64,000 bases of DNA from JBGTGG01 sp964398945 (GCA_964398945.1 CAYNOT010000011.1:62001-126000), one strand, 5' to 3'; shown: positions 9,265-17,737, counted from the stretch's first letter. Translations and numbers: made by a program. Notes: a model not told the origin generated them from the letters alone.

Positions 9265-9456
9265 TTAAACCGTTAAACGTAGACCCTTATCCGTTCGAAT
9301 GGCCCTTCGAATTTCTTTCAGTGCCTCTTTCTTGGTGGTTTGGACATTGCTCCCGGATGGGACAATGGACTTAATGTAAGTCAAAACCTTTTCAGCCTGA
9401 AAAGTGTCGAGGCAATCCAAAGATTCCAGTATGGCCCCCTTAATTGTTTTTGACAT
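9265..9456 (-). CDS. Small hypothetical protein, possibly antitoxin-like
   Basis: 63 residues with no signal peptide. The helical segment LESLDCLDTFQAEKVLTYIK and the basic tail EALKEIRRAIRTDKG resemble short DUF2281-like or antitoxin-like proteins, but the match is weak and no toxin gene lies next to it. It is separated from the receiver gene upstream by a GC-rich terminator hairpin, so it is probably transcribed alone. Confidence 0.45.
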   Translation of the reverse strand: MSKTIKGAILESLDCLDTFQAEKVLTYIKSIVPSGSNVQTTKKEALKEIRRAIRTDKGLRLTV

Positions 9457-9580
9457 GATTGTAGTGGTTATACATCGTAATAAACGCTAATTAAGCGACT
9501 GATGTTCAGTTGTTAAGCAGATTTAACAATTTAAAAACACCGGTGTAACTTTTAAGGCATTTAAGTTAAAAAAACTACCA

Positions 9581-9606
9581 CCTTCCCGGCCCGGGGGCCG
9601 GGAAGG
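9581..9606 (-). terminator. GC-rich intrinsic terminator after the receiver-domain gene
   Basis: Perfect 11-bp arms CCTTCCCGGCC / GGCCGGGAAGG around a 4-nt loop. On the minus strand it is followed six bases later by a run of seven T, so it can end transcription of the receiver gene whose stop is at 9692. Confidence 0.65.
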
Positions 9607-9691
9607 CATAGTTCAGAAATAGAGCCAACTATTTGAATCGAATTAGAGAGGGGCTTTCTCGTGTGCCAACAGGGGATTTACTCCCAAATTT

Positions 9692-10096
9692 TTATGCTGT
9701 CCTTGCGAGAATGTCTTCCCACAAAATATCAGGATTAACAACCACTTGCTCCTTTATCATCGGGGCAATTTGAACGGCCAAATCCTTCCAGTAAAGGGTT
9801 CCGGTAACATTTAAAGAAGTGGCCAGTTGACTGATTTTATCCGTCAATTCTTCAACCAAAAAGAAAACCGGCACCTTCTTGTTTACTGAATTTGTTCTAA
9901 CGTTTCGTACTACTTCAAAACCAGTGACCACAGGCAGATCTGTACTGCAAATGATTAGGTCAAACGATTCAACCCGGGCAGCAAGGAGCCCATCCAAGCC
10001 AGAGTTGCAATAGCGTATAAACAGCTGATTGCTTGGCAGTCCAGACTTTATAATTTCTACGACCTCTTCCTGCCTGTGAACCACTAGAATTTTCAT
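9692..10096 (-). CDS. Stand-alone degenerate receiver (pseudo-response-regulator)
   Basis: 134 residues with the CheY-like pattern but without an output domain. The acidic pocket after KILVV is His-Arg-Gln (7-9) instead of Asp-Asp-Glu. The phospho-acceptor position in DLIICSTDLP is Ser51 rather than Asp, with an Asp two residues on. The strand-5 Lys (in TLYWKDL) seems kept. Such domains usually work without phosphorylation, as protein-binding adaptors. It lies 223 bp downstream of a NarL-type regulator on the same strand and may belong to the same signalling block, but the gap allows its own promoter. Confidence 0.8.
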   Translation of the reverse strand: MKILVVHRQEEVVEIIKSGLPSNQLFIRYCNSGLDGLLAARVESFDLIICSTDLPVVTGFEVVRNVRTNSVNKKVPVFFLVEELTDKISQLATSLNVTGTLYWKDLAVQIAPMIKEQVVVNPDILWEDILARTA

Positions 10097-10318
10097 AAAA
10101 CTAAACCTGTAAGTTTTTAAGCTACTTACTGATTACCAAATCTCTAAAATCAATAGATATTAAAATCTGCACCTGAAGTTCAGGTTTTGATTGGTTGTAC
10201 TTATAGCGATGCCAAAAACATCGATTTCAGGTTGTATTAATGGTTTTAAAACAGAATAGGTTAAAAAGGCGTAGAGCCCAATTAGGTACTAGTACTCTAC
10301 TTTTTGAGTGGAAATACT

Positions 10319-10969
10319 CTACTTGATAAATCCATTTTCATAGGCAAACCGAACGAGGCCAACCACACTTTTAAGGTTCAGCTTTTCCATCAACCTAAAC
10401 CGGTGGTTTTCGATTGTGCGTTCACTTAAGCCCAATTTGCCACCGATTTCTTTGTTGCTCATTTCGCGGCAAACAAGCGTGATGATTTCCCGCTCCCGCT
10501 CGGTAAGCTCAACTGGATTGAACTTTGGCCTGATTCCTGATTTTTTATCAATCACATTTTTACGCAAAACAGAAGCAACCAGGTCATTGTGGTAAAAATC
10601 TTTTTCTGTAACCGACCAAATCGCCTTTTCAAGTTCTTCCGGCTCGGTGTTCTTCAATAAGAAAGCATGTACCCCAATTTCCATCATGTGCAAAATATAT
10701 TGGTCGCTATCATGCATGGATACAATAATCACTTTCAAATCAGGATAACGGGGAATTAAGTACTCACAAGCCTCCACGCCATCCATAATAGGCATTTGCA
10801 TATCCACAATTACCAAGTCAGGGGGATCTTGCTTCACCAGGGCTACCAGTTCCTTTCCATTTTCGGCATCCTTCACGGATTCAATGCATTCAAACCCGCT
10901 AATCAGTGTTACCATTGCTTTGCGAAAAAGTGTATGGTCATCCGCTATATAAACTTTGGTTTTCTTCAC
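10319..10969 (-). CDS. NarL/FixJ-family response regulator
   Basis: 216 residues. The receiver (1-125) has the acidic pair Asp10-Asp11 and phospho-acceptor Asp56 in VIVDMQMPIMDG, and the conserved Lys in LLKNTEPEEL. The LuxR-type helix-turn-helix (about 150-212) carries LTEREREIITLVCREMSNKE and LGLSERTIENHRFRLMEKL. It should bind DNA when phosphorylated by the kinase encoded directly upstream; the two genes are 2 bp apart. The start codon is GTG at 10969. Its targets may include its own operon, which the sequence does not show. Confidence 0.93.
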   Translation of the reverse strand: MKKTKVYIADDHTLFRKAMVTLISGFECIESVKDAENGKELVALVKQDPPDLVIVDMQMPIMDGVEACEYLIPRYPDLKVIIVSMHDSDQYILHMMEIGVHAFLLKNTEPEELEKAIWSVTEKDFYHNDLVASVLRKNVIDKKSGIRPKFNPVELTEREREIITLVCREMSNKEIGGKLGLSERTIENHRFRLMEKLNLKSVVGLVRFAYENGFIK

Positions 10970-10971
10970 GA

Positions 10972-11739
10972 CTATTTTGTAATGCTGACACTTATTTTAC
11001 TTCCACTTGATGAGCTTTCATACGCTACGGTTCCCCCGATCAAATGTGCTCTATTCTCAATTGTAAAAAGGCCCAGCCCTTCCTTCGTTATAGACCGATC
11101 AAAGCCCTTCCCGTTGTCCGCAACAAAAAATGTTAGTGAATCCCCCCATTCGAGATGGGCATGGATATTTGTTGCCTGCGCATGCTTTAAGGAATTATTG
11201 ATCAACTCCTGTACAATTCTAAAAATCATAATACGATAATCGGGGTTGATTTCAAAGGGTGTTCCATTTTCTGAAAACCGGATTGCAATTCCGGATGTTG
11301 AACCATACCGCTGACAAATTTCTTCCAGGGCCTTGCTCAATCCAAATTTCGCTAAGGTACTCGGCATCAAATCCCGACTAATAGACCGGACAGAATTGAT
11401 GGTTTCATCCAACATCTCTTTGGTTGGTGAAATCGCTTCGGCAGAAATACCTTCCTTTTTGGCAACCGAAGATAAGCCCAACTTAATAGTTGACAACATC
11501 GCACCAATGCTATCGTGCAGGTCTGCTGCCAGGCGCTTTCTCTCATTTTCCTGGGAATTCAATGTTGCCTGAATCATTTTTTGCTGATAGTCTACTTCTA
11601 TTGCTTGCTGCTTAACCTTCTCCTGAAGAATCTGCTTTTGATAGTAAATCACGAAGGTGATAATGGCGATTGCCAACATTACCATGATGGCTGTTGCAAT
11701 GCTGAAAATTATGGCAAACTCAGATAAAGATGGATCCAC
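10972..11739 (-). CDS. Sensor histidine kinase of the HPK7 (NarX/DesK) type
   Basis: 255 residues from a GTG start. One N-terminal membrane helix (about 8-32) and a short coiled coil (35-65) precede the dimerisation box ERKRLAADLHDSIGAML with phospho-acceptor His75. The ATPase domain has the N-box QELINNSLKHA and the G-box VADNGKGFD with GLGLFTIENRAHLIGG. There is almost no extracytoplasmic part, so sensing probably occurs in the membrane or through a partner; the polytopic membrane protein encoded 31 bp upstream is the obvious candidate. It pairs with the NarL-type regulator immediately downstream. Confidence 0.92.
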   Translation of the reverse strand: MDPSLSEFAIIFSIATAIMVMLAIAIITFVIYYQKQILQEKVKQQAIEVDYQQKMIQATLNSQENERKRLAADLHDSIGAMLSTIKLGLSSVAKKEGISAEAISPTKEMLDETINSVRSISRDLMPSTLAKFGLSKALEEICQRYGSTSGIAIRFSENGTPFEINPDYRIMIFRIVQELINNSLKHAQATNIHAHLEWGDSLTFFVADNGKGFDRSITKEGLGLFTIENRAHLIGGTVAYESSSSGSKISVSITK

Positions 11740-11770
11740 GGTGAAAAATACAAAAGAGAATCAAGCACAC

Positions 11771-12430
11771 CTAAACAGATGGGATTGATTTTAGCTTATA
11801 GTAGCTTCCGATACCGAGAAGAATATTTTTTACAAAGTTCAATACCAATAAAAAAATCCAAAAGAAAATTAAATTGCTATTCAAGGTATTGACCAAATAA
11901 CCAATTGAGATATTCAATATGAATGTTCCAGAAAAATATAGCAACACAGCTGCTGAAACCCAGAACATTGGAAATCTTGTAAGTTTAGCTGTTGGCAAAT
12001 CAACCAGCAATTGAAAAAAGAGATAAATAGAAAAGAGCACCATTATAAAGCATGCCAGAGAACGTGTGTAAGAATTGAGGATTGTAGGGCCTTCCAGGAA
12101 AAAGAAATTAAATAATCCGAAACAGAAAAATATTGAAATCAAAATCAAAAAGGTGATCCGGATTTTTTTACTCTTTAGATAAGCGTAGCAAAAGAAAGTG
12201 TAAAAGATGGCTTCAAATAATATCCAAAGGTTAATCGCAATATTGGGATTAACCTTGTTGTTATATAAAATCTCGCACAGTACATCGAAGCTTACCGAAA
12301 CTAAAAGTAAAACCCCCACCCAACGAAATTTGGTTTTCCATAAGTTTTTTCGGGTATAGAAAAGTAAAAAAACCAGAAAAGCAGATAAAGTCGCAATCCT
12401 AGAAATAATAATAAAACTCTCTCGGCTCAT
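11771..12430 (-). CDS. Polytopic membrane protein of unknown function linked to a two-component system
   Basis: 219 residues with about six or seven hydrophobic helices (for example ATLSAFLVFLLFY near the start, and VLLLVSVSFDVLCEILY). Short loops and the position before a histidine kinase with almost no sensor domain suggest a membrane sensor or accessory protein. The start ATG overlaps the stop of the upstream small gene (ATGA), so the two are translationally coupled. No known transporter or enzyme motif is visible. I have a general memory of similar pairs in other Bacteroidota, but no function known to me. Confidence 0.75.
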   Translation of the reverse strand: MSRESFIIISRIATLSAFLVFLLFYTRKNLWKTKFRWVGVLLLVSVSFDVLCEILYNNKVNPNIAINLWILFEAIFYTFFCYAYLKSKKIRITFLILISIFFCFGLFNFFFLEGPTILNSYTRSLACFIMVLFSIYLFFQLLVDLPTAKLTRFPMFWVSAAVLLYFSGTFILNISIGYLVNTLNSNLIFFWIFLLVLNFVKNILLGIGSYYKLKSIPSV

Positions 12431-12777
12431 CCCTCATTTTCAGGGCATAACGGAGGGCAAGGTCTTCCGCCATCTACAACAATTCCTCCACCATCCCCAT
12501 CTTTTTCAATACCATTTGGCCATAAGTTATTGCCATTCTCATCTGCACCTACCAGCAACAATTCATTCCCCCCTTTGTCATTGATGGCATAATACACACG
12601 GATTCCTTTACTGCGTTTGTCGTCCAAAAGGGTTTGAATCAAATCCCTGCCAAAAAATTCGGCCTTTACCTTACGGGGGTGATCGGCCTTATAGTTTTCT
12701 ATCCAGCGCAATGCAGTTTCCTTGGTGATTTTGTCACCTTCTTTTCCGTTGAACTTGTATTTTTCCCGTGTTGCCAT
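12427..12777 (-). CDS. Small soluble protein, first gene of the signalling cassette
   Basis: 116 residues from the ATG at 12777 (MATREKYKFNGKEGDKITKE); a longer in-frame start would overlap the divergent PLP-enzyme gene. Central features are ALRWIENYKADHP, EFFGRDLIQTLLDD, and strands GIRVYYAINDKGGNELLLVG followed by a Gly/Asp-rich stretch and a terminal CPPLCPENEG with two Cys. I believe this belongs to a family common in Bacteroidota that ends in a CPPxC-like motif, but no activity is known to me. The ATGA overlap with the membrane-protein gene indicates a joint role. Confidence 0.75.
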   Translation of the reverse strand: MATREKYKFNGKEGDKITKETALRWIENYKADHPRKVKAEFFGRDLIQTLLDDKRSKGIRVYYAINDKGGNELLLVGADENGNNLWPNGIEKDGDGGGIVVDGGRPCPPLCPENEG

Positions 12778-12778
12778 C

Positions 12779-12807
12779 TTGTTTTGGTTTTGATAATTAT
12801 AAGTTTG
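12779..12807 (+). promoter_or_regulatory. Candidate promoter of the Cys/Met-metabolism PLP enzyme gene
   Basis: TTG (12779-12781), an 18-nt spacer and TAAGTTTG (12800-12807) match the Bacteroidota TTTG-N19-TANNTTTG pattern, 38 bp before the ATG at 12845. It lies in the 67-bp divergent gap. Confidence 0.45.
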
Positions 12808-12844
12808 AATATAGCAATAATTTTCGCGCATTATCAAACTATTT

Positions 12845-13972
12845 ATGCCTTCAAAAAATACGCAATGTGTCCACTCGGGTGCCCACCACGATTCTGAATT
12901 CAAAGGAAGTGTAACGCCAATATATCCATCCTCCGGTTACGACTACGAAGGCCTGGCAACCCAATACCCACGGTATTTCAATACCCCCAATCAAAAAGTG
13001 GTTGCCCAAAAATTAGCAGCCCTTGAAAACGCAGAAGCCGGATTAATTTTTGGGTCGGGAATGGCCGCTATCCTTACCAGCATTTTTGCGATGCTGAAAA
13101 GTGGTGACCACGCAATTTTCCAAAATGATTTATACGGAGGCACGTATCATGGTATCGCCAATGAGCTTCCCCGATACAATATTGATTTTACGGTTGTAGA
13201 TGCATCGAATCCGGAAAATTTTGAAAACGCCATTCGAAAAGAAACCAAACTCATCTACATCGAAACGCCTTCAAACCCAACGCTGAAAATCACCGACATC
13301 AAAGCTGTTGCTGAAATTGCGAAGCGAAATAATTTGATCACCATTATTGATAACACGTTTGCATCCCCCATCAATCAAAACCCTATTGATTTGGGTATTG
13401 ATATCGTAACCCACAGTGGAACCAAATATATTGGAGGGCATAGTGATTTGTCGTGTGGGGCTGCATTATCTTCATCGAAACTTATCGAACAAATTTGGAA
13501 TAGCGCCATTCACTTTGGTGGAATGCTTGATCCTCATGTTTGTTATCTGGTTGAAAGAAGTTTAAAAACAATGGCTTTGCGGGTGAACCAACAGAATGTA
13601 AATGCCCTGACAATTGCCGAATGGCTAAGCAATCATCCCAATGTTGAAAAAGTATATTATCCGGGATTGAAAAATCATCCCGGTCATGCGATTGCAAAAG
13701 CACAGATGCCGGGTGGTTTTGGTGGAATGCTCTCGTTTGAATTGAAAAGTGATGTGGATAAATTTTTAAGCAACACAACACTTATCAAACGTGCGATTAG
13801 TCTGGGAGGTGTTGAGTCAACAATGTGCAGCCCTATGAAAACTTCACACGCAAAAATGACAGCGGAGGAACGGGCAGCCATTGGCGTGAAAGATAATTTG
13901 ATACGCTTCTCAGTAGGGATTGAAGATGTGAACGATCTCGTGGCAGATATTGAGCGGGCTATGAACGCCTAG
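12845..13972 (+). CDS. Cys/Met-metabolism PLP enzyme (cystathionine gamma-synthase/lyase family)
   Basis: 375 residues, normal for this fold-type I PLP family. Visible are the cofactor phosphate-loop region GLIFGSGMAAI, YIETPSNPTLKITDI with the Asp-containing IDNTFASP, and the Schiff-base lysine motif SGTKYIGGHSD. The C-terminal part ends RFSVGIEDVNDLVADIERA. The family covers cystathionine gamma-synthase, cystathionine beta- and gamma-lyase, methionine gamma-lyase and O-acylhomoserine sulfhydrylase; the motif pattern does not separate these safely. It meets the RidA-like gene convergently with a 4-bp overlap. Confidence 0.92.
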   Translation: MPSKNTQCVHSGAHHDSEFKGSVTPIYPSSGYDYEGLATQYPRYFNTPNQKVVAQKLAALENAEAGLIFGSGMAAILTSIFAMLKSGDHAIFQNDLYGGTYHGIANELPRYNIDFTVVDASNPENFENAIRKETKLIYIETPSNPTLKITDIKAVAEIAKRNNLITIIDNTFASPINQNPIDLGIDIVTHSGTKYIGGHSDLSCGAALSSSKLIEQIWNSAIHFGGMLDPHVCYLVERSLKTMALRVNQQNVNALTIAEWLSNHPNVEKVYYPGLKNHPGHAIAKAQMPGGFGGMLSFELKSDVDKFLSNTTLIKRAISLGGVESTMCSPMKTSHAKMTAEERAAIGVKDNLIRFSVGIEDVNDLVADIERAMNA

Positions 13973-14493
13973 TCTTCCAGTTCAACTACAATTTCTATCT
14001 CAACTGCAATGTTGGAAGGCAATGCATTCATGCCAACAGCTGAACGCGCGTGTTTTCCCTTTTCTCCAAAAACTTCCACCATCAAATCCGAAAACCCATT
14101 GATGACTTTAGGCTGATCGGTAAAATCACTTGTACAATTCACCATCCCCAACACTTTTACGATGCGTTTAACTTTATTAAAATCACCGACTTCATTTTTT
14201 ATGGTCGAAAGAATTGAAATGCCCGTTTGTCGAGCAGCCGCATACCCTTCTTCAATAGTCAAATCCTTTCCTACTTTTCCTTTGATACTGGTCCCATCCG
14301 CTTTGCTTGGCCCGTGCCCGGAAAGGAACAACAAATTTCCGGTCCGAACGGATTTCACAAAATTGGCAACGGGGGTTGTCGGAGCAATTAATTCAATGTT
14401 GAGTTCTTTCAGTTTTTTATCAAAGTCGGTTTTCTGGGCAACCCCAACAGAACAAGCAATTAAAATTGTGGCGGGTAGCAGATAAATTCTCAT
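13969..14493 (-). CDS. Exported RidA (YjgF/YER057c)-like protein
   Basis: About 174 residues from the ATG at 14493, giving a cleavable signal peptide (MRIYLLPATILIACSVGVAQ) and then a YjgF-type domain with GNLLFLSGHGP and the C-terminal block ARSAVGMNALPSNIAVEIEI. RidA proteins hydrolyse reactive enamines and imines made by PLP enzymes. The usual C-terminal Arg-containing motif is here replaced around KHARSAVGM, so chemistry is uncertain. It lies back to back with a Cys/Met PLP enzyme, which makes RidA tempting, yet the signal peptide would put it outside the cytoplasm. Confidence 0.85.
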   Translation of the reverse strand: MRIYLLPATILIACSVGVAQKTDFDKKLKELNIELIAPTTPVANFVKSVRTGNLLFLSGHGPSKADGTSIKGKVGKDLTIEEGYAAARQTGISILSTIKNEVGDFNKVKRIVKVLGMVNCTSDFTDQPKVINGFSDLMVEVFGEKGKHARSAVGMNALPSNIAVEIEIVVELED

Positions 14494-14561
14494 GCGAAAT
14501 ATTTTCTTATGAAGATACAAAAAACGAATTCGAAACAAATCCAATTATGTAAATTCGATTT

Positions 14562-15134
14562 ATGGAAAAAGAAAAGAATCGGTGTGCCTGGTGCCTGGGC
14601 TTTGATCAATACATTAAATACCATGATGAAGAGTGGGGTGTTCCCGTTCACGATGACAATGTACATTTCGAATTTCTAATCCTGGAAGGGGCGCAGGCCG
14701 GATTGAGTTGGTCAACGATATTAAAGAAAAGAGAAGGGTACCGAAAAGCGTTTGCCGGATTTGATCCTAAAAAAGTAGCACGTTTTACCGAAAAGAAACT
14801 TGAAAAATTATTGCTTGACCCATCAATCGTTAGAAACAGATTAAAAGTATATGCCGCGGTCAGCAATGCAAAGCACTTTCTGGAAGTTCAAAAAGAATTC
14901 GGGACCTTTGATAAATACATCTGGGGATTCGTAGGAGGCAAACCCATTATCAACAAACGAAAATCCTTGGGTGAGGTGCCCGCTACCACAAAAGAATCGG
15001 ATGCGCTCAGCAAAGATTTGATCAAACGCGGATTTAAATTTGTCGGTAGCACTGTTATCTATGCCCACATGCAAGCCTGTGGGTTGGTGAACGACCACCT
15101 TGTTACGTGCTGGCGCTACAAGTCAATTTACTGA
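14562..15134 (+). CDS. tag: DNA-3-methyladenine glycosylase I
   Basis: 190 residues, the standard size. Tag removes N3-methyladenine from alkylated DNA. Family motifs are seen: RCAWCLGFDQYIKYHDEEWG near the start with a zinc-ligand Cys, FEFLILEGAQAGLSWSTIL, DPSIVRNRLKVYAAVSNA, and the C-terminal FVGSTVIYAHMQACGLVNDH with the His and Cys that complete the zinc site. It starts 68 bp after the divergent RidA gene. A near-palindrome at its 3' end may act as a shared terminator with the peptidase gene. Confidence 0.95.
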   Translation: MEKEKNRCAWCLGFDQYIKYHDEEWGVPVHDDNVHFEFLILEGAQAGLSWSTILKKREGYRKAFAGFDPKKVARFTEKKLEKLLLDPSIVRNRLKVYAAVSNAKHFLEVQKEFGTFDKYIWGFVGGKPIINKRKSLGEVPATTKESDALSKDLIKRGFKFVGSTVIYAHMQACGLVNDHLVTCWRYKSIY

Positions 15135-15206
15135 TTGACTAATTCCTAATATGCTGATGGTTTTTGGTGCTATGTATTCAGGCGGCATCAGGAATTAGCT
15201 AATCAG
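15131..15206. repeat. Inverted repeat between convergent genes
   Basis: Left arm CTGATTGACTAATTCCT (15131-15147) and right arm AGGAATTAGCTAATCAG (15190-15206) pair at 15 of 17 positions around a 42-nt loop that itself holds GCTGATG and GGCATCAG. It sits between tag and the peptidase gene and may end both transcripts. A shorter hairpin with related sequence occurs at 19063-19080. Confidence 0.6.
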
Positions 15207-15218
15207 CAAATTTTCAAA

Positions 15219-16796
15219 TTATTTTCTTGGTATCATCCCATCGCGCATCGCGGCAAGCCAGGCAAATGTGGCGGTCATCACCGCATTGTGCTGAAGATCC
15301 TCCGGCAACGCTTTATCGTAAACATCCATGCTGGTATGATGTGTTCTTGTTGAATATTCGATAGGGTCTTGTATGAATTGAAATCCCGGTAAACCAATCG
15401 CATCAAAAGCAAGGTGGTCCGTTCCGGAAGTATTTCGTGATGTCAAAGTAGCGGCACCCAACTTTTCAAACGGGCCTAACCATTCCCTGAAGATCGGGCG
15501 AACATTTTCATTGCCTTGCAAATAAACGCCCCTGTATTTTCCTGTTCCGTTGTCCATATTAAAATAGACCGAGAATTTTTCAGCGGCAGGTTTTAATTCC
15601 AGCGAATCATTGGGAAACGATTTGTCCAGCCACTCACCAAAAGTCCGTTTTACATAATTGCGCGAACCAATCAACCCTTGTTCTTCACCGTCCCAAAGGC
15701 CAATGCGAATTGTCCTTCTTGGGCTTTCACCCAGCGATTTCAAAATCCGTATGGCTTCCATCATCACTGCCGATCCTGAAGCATTGTCTGTTGCGCCCGT
15801 GCCCGCATGCCACGAGTCAAGGTGGGCGCCAATCATCACTACTTCATCTTTCAAATCCGTTCCCGGTATTTCTGCTATTACATTGAATCCTTTTTCAACA
15901 GGTGTGAAAACGGTCTCCATTGTCAATTCCAATTTTACAGGAATACCTTTTTGGATTTGCCTCACCATTCGATTGTAATGCTCTGCGGCCACAACAACTT
16001 GTGGCAATATTTTTGGCGCATCACCACTTTGTGCGCGCACCCTGTCGGCAAAAGGAACATCCGGGTGATACGGGATCGTAGCTGCACTCACGACAACCGT
16101 ACCATCTTCAAGTCTGGCACTTGAGCTTGCTTCCAACACGGCAACCGCACCTTCTTTCATACAAAATTCCCATTTCAAATAGGCCAGGCGTTGTGGCTCT
16201 GATCCCCCGCGAAACCTTGCCCCACGATTGGCTTCCTGATTGCCCGCATTGGCCATATCCAGTAATTCCGAATCATCAAACCTTTTTGCATCCGGTTCGA
16301 AACCAGGCTTCACGGGCGTTGGCAAGCTGAACAATACAATGTTTCCTTTCAACTTGCCTTTATACTTTTGCAAATCTTCTTCAGTGGTTACATCTAAATA
16401 AATAGCTTCGCCTTTCACCGTACCTTTTACTCCAGGTGACCATGCTTTTGGATAGGCAATCACCGGAAAATAAACCGGCTCCATATTTTGTAAACTAAAA
16501 CGTTTTAAATACCATCCCCTTCCGAAATCTTCATTCCACATATCATAATGAACATTTTGCAATCCCCATTTTTCCAACTGGGTTTTGGCATAATTGGCGG
16601 CATTCTTATATCCCGGGGAATTCGAAAGACGCGGGCCATGCACATCCGTGAGCATGCTCAAAATGTCCATTACCTGTGAACGGTTAAAACCTTCGTCCTT
16701 TATTTTCGAAACGATGGTGGTGTCTAATCCGCTTTGCGCGATACTGCCAAAAGCAACGGAAAAAACGAAAAGGGAAGCAAGTAAAATTCTTTTCAT
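15219..16796 (-). CDS. Exported M28-family zinc aminopeptidase/carboxypeptidase
   Basis: About 525 residues starting at the ATG at 16796, with a signal peptide (KRILLASLFVFSVAFGSIAQ). An N-terminal region contains an inserted PA-type domain (about 140-270). The M28 metal centre follows: GAHLDSWHAGTGATDNASG (His and bridging Asp), LWDGEEQGLIGS (Glu-Glu general base and ligand), YFNMDNGTG (Asp) and the terminal His in RTHHTSMD. The enzyme should trim peptides in the periplasm or at the surface; its specificity is not readable. It is transcribed alone. Confidence 0.92.
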   Translation of the reverse strand: MKRILLASLFVFSVAFGSIAQSGLDTTIVSKIKDEGFNRSQVMDILSMLTDVHGPRLSNSPGYKNAANYAKTQLEKWGLQNVHYDMWNEDFGRGWYLKRFSLQNMEPVYFPVIAYPKAWSPGVKGTVKGEAIYLDVTTEEDLQKYKGKLKGNIVLFSLPTPVKPGFEPDAKRFDDSELLDMANAGNQEANRGARFRGGSEPQRLAYLKWEFCMKEGAVAVLEASSSARLEDGTVVVSAATIPYHPDVPFADRVRAQSGDAPKILPQVVVAAEHYNRMVRQIQKGIPVKLELTMETVFTPVEKGFNVIAEIPGTDLKDEVVMIGAHLDSWHAGTGATDNASGSAVMMEAIRILKSLGESPRRTIRIGLWDGEEQGLIGSRNYVKRTFGEWLDKSFPNDSLELKPAAEKFSVYFNMDNGTGKYRGVYLQGNENVRPIFREWLGPFEKLGAATLTSRNTSGTDHLAFDAIGLPGFQFIQDPIEYSTRTHHTSMDVYDKALPEDLQHNAVMTATFAWLAAMRDGMIPRK

Positions 16797-17083
16797 GATA
16801 GGTAGTGTTAATGTTCGTAAAGATATGTCAAACAAGAACTTGAAGCTCAACCTTTAAAATAACCTTCCTTCCTTTTAAATAATACAACGGCACCGCTCAG
16901 GTGTACACATTCGGACAACCTTCATCTCCGATCATTATGATCAGAAAAACTGAAAAAGCCTTCGATGATTGCGTGGATTCGGGCATCGATGTGGAAGAGA
17001 GGTTATTTAAACCCCTGGCTAGTAAGGGGAAGGTAGTTGTAATAAATTTTGTTGGTGTTGTCGCAAACAGTTGAGCGGGACGT
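16797..17083. other. Intergenic region upstream of the AT-rich islet
   Basis: Together with the repeat at 17084-17128 this is a 420-bp stretch without a convincing gene. It holds the promoter side of the peptidase gene and a 45-codon open frame (16937-17074, plus strand) that has no recognisable domain and may be a gene remnant. Nothing else is evident. Confidence 0.5.
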
Positions 17084-17128
17084 TCAAAATGTGTAGGGTC
17101 GTAGCGGGACGCTACGACCAGATTGGGG
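17084..17128. repeat. 45-bp palindrome-bearing repeat, left copy
   Basis: Begins TCAAAATGTGTAGGG and ends CAGATTGGGG. Its centre is a perfect inverted repeat, GTCGTAGCG and CGCTACGAC around GGA. An almost identical copy (one base different) in the same orientation is at 18875-18919. The form resembles REP-like elements; the two copies bracket three AT-rich genes. Confidence 0.9.
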
Positions 17129-17215
17129 TGAATAATAAAAAAACAATACCAATAAAACTCCTTGACAAACCCTTTTTGAAAGCAAGGAAACTTAATTCGT
17201 CATGATTTTTTTAGA

Positions 17216-17737
17216 CTAATTGTCCGTTTTGAAAATCTTGAATCTTTCTAATGAATCAAATCCATAATTCCTTTTATAAGCTTTAAATTTTGCCAAGGAA
17301 TCAAATGAGATTCCGGATCTATACTTTTTGTATTCCACATATGATAGATATTCAACATGAAGGTTTGAGTCCAATACATGCGGGATTGGACTCAAACCTT
17401 CATCAATTAAAAGCTGCATGTAATAATCAATTTTGCCATCAGAAATACCATAATTCTTTTTCACATAATCTTCATTCATCAAATACTGATTATATAAATC
17501 GATCTCATATAACAGAAGATTGGAGGCTAATTGGACTTCGAATTTAGATTGAGAATCCTTATTTGATGCATAAATATCTTTAAGTAGTGTATTTTCACTA
17601 AGCATCACTGTATCATCGACAGGGTTGCCCATTATTTGTATAGAGTCTGGTGCAAGAGCATCATTGCTTTCCCTCCTATCCTTACACGAGCCTAAAGACA
17701 CAAGTAAAGCCAATATTAAGGCTAAGTATCTATTCAT
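17216..17737 (-). CDS. Lipoprotein of unknown function in the AT-rich islet
   Basis: 173 residues with a lipoprotein signal (MNRYLALILALLVSLGSCKD, Cys18). The rest is rich in Tyr, Asp, Lys and Ser, with a C-terminal double motif FDSLAKFKAYKRNYG and FDSLERFKIFKTDN. No known domain is recognised. The start overlaps the end of the upstream small gene by 8 bp, so the two form an operon. Codon use is visibly more AT-rich than in neighbouring genes. Confidence 0.65.
   Translation of the reverse strand: MNRYLALILALLVSLGSCKDRRESNDALAPDSIQIMGNPVDDTVMLSENTLLKDIYASNKDSQSKFEVQLASNLLLYEIDLYNQYLMNEDYVKKNYGISDGKIDYYMQLLIDEGLSPIPHVLDSNLHVEYLSYVEYKKYRSGISFDSLAKFKAYKRNYGFDSLERFKIFKTDN

Noticed and set aside
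12778..12903. N-terminal extension of the small signalling-cassette protein.
   Set aside because: It would overlap the divergent PLP-enzyme gene and adds no family residues; the ATG at 12777 is sufficient.
16937..17074. A 45-codon open frame near the left 45-bp repeat.
   Set aside because: No domain or signal; could be a remnant or chance, so not called a gene.
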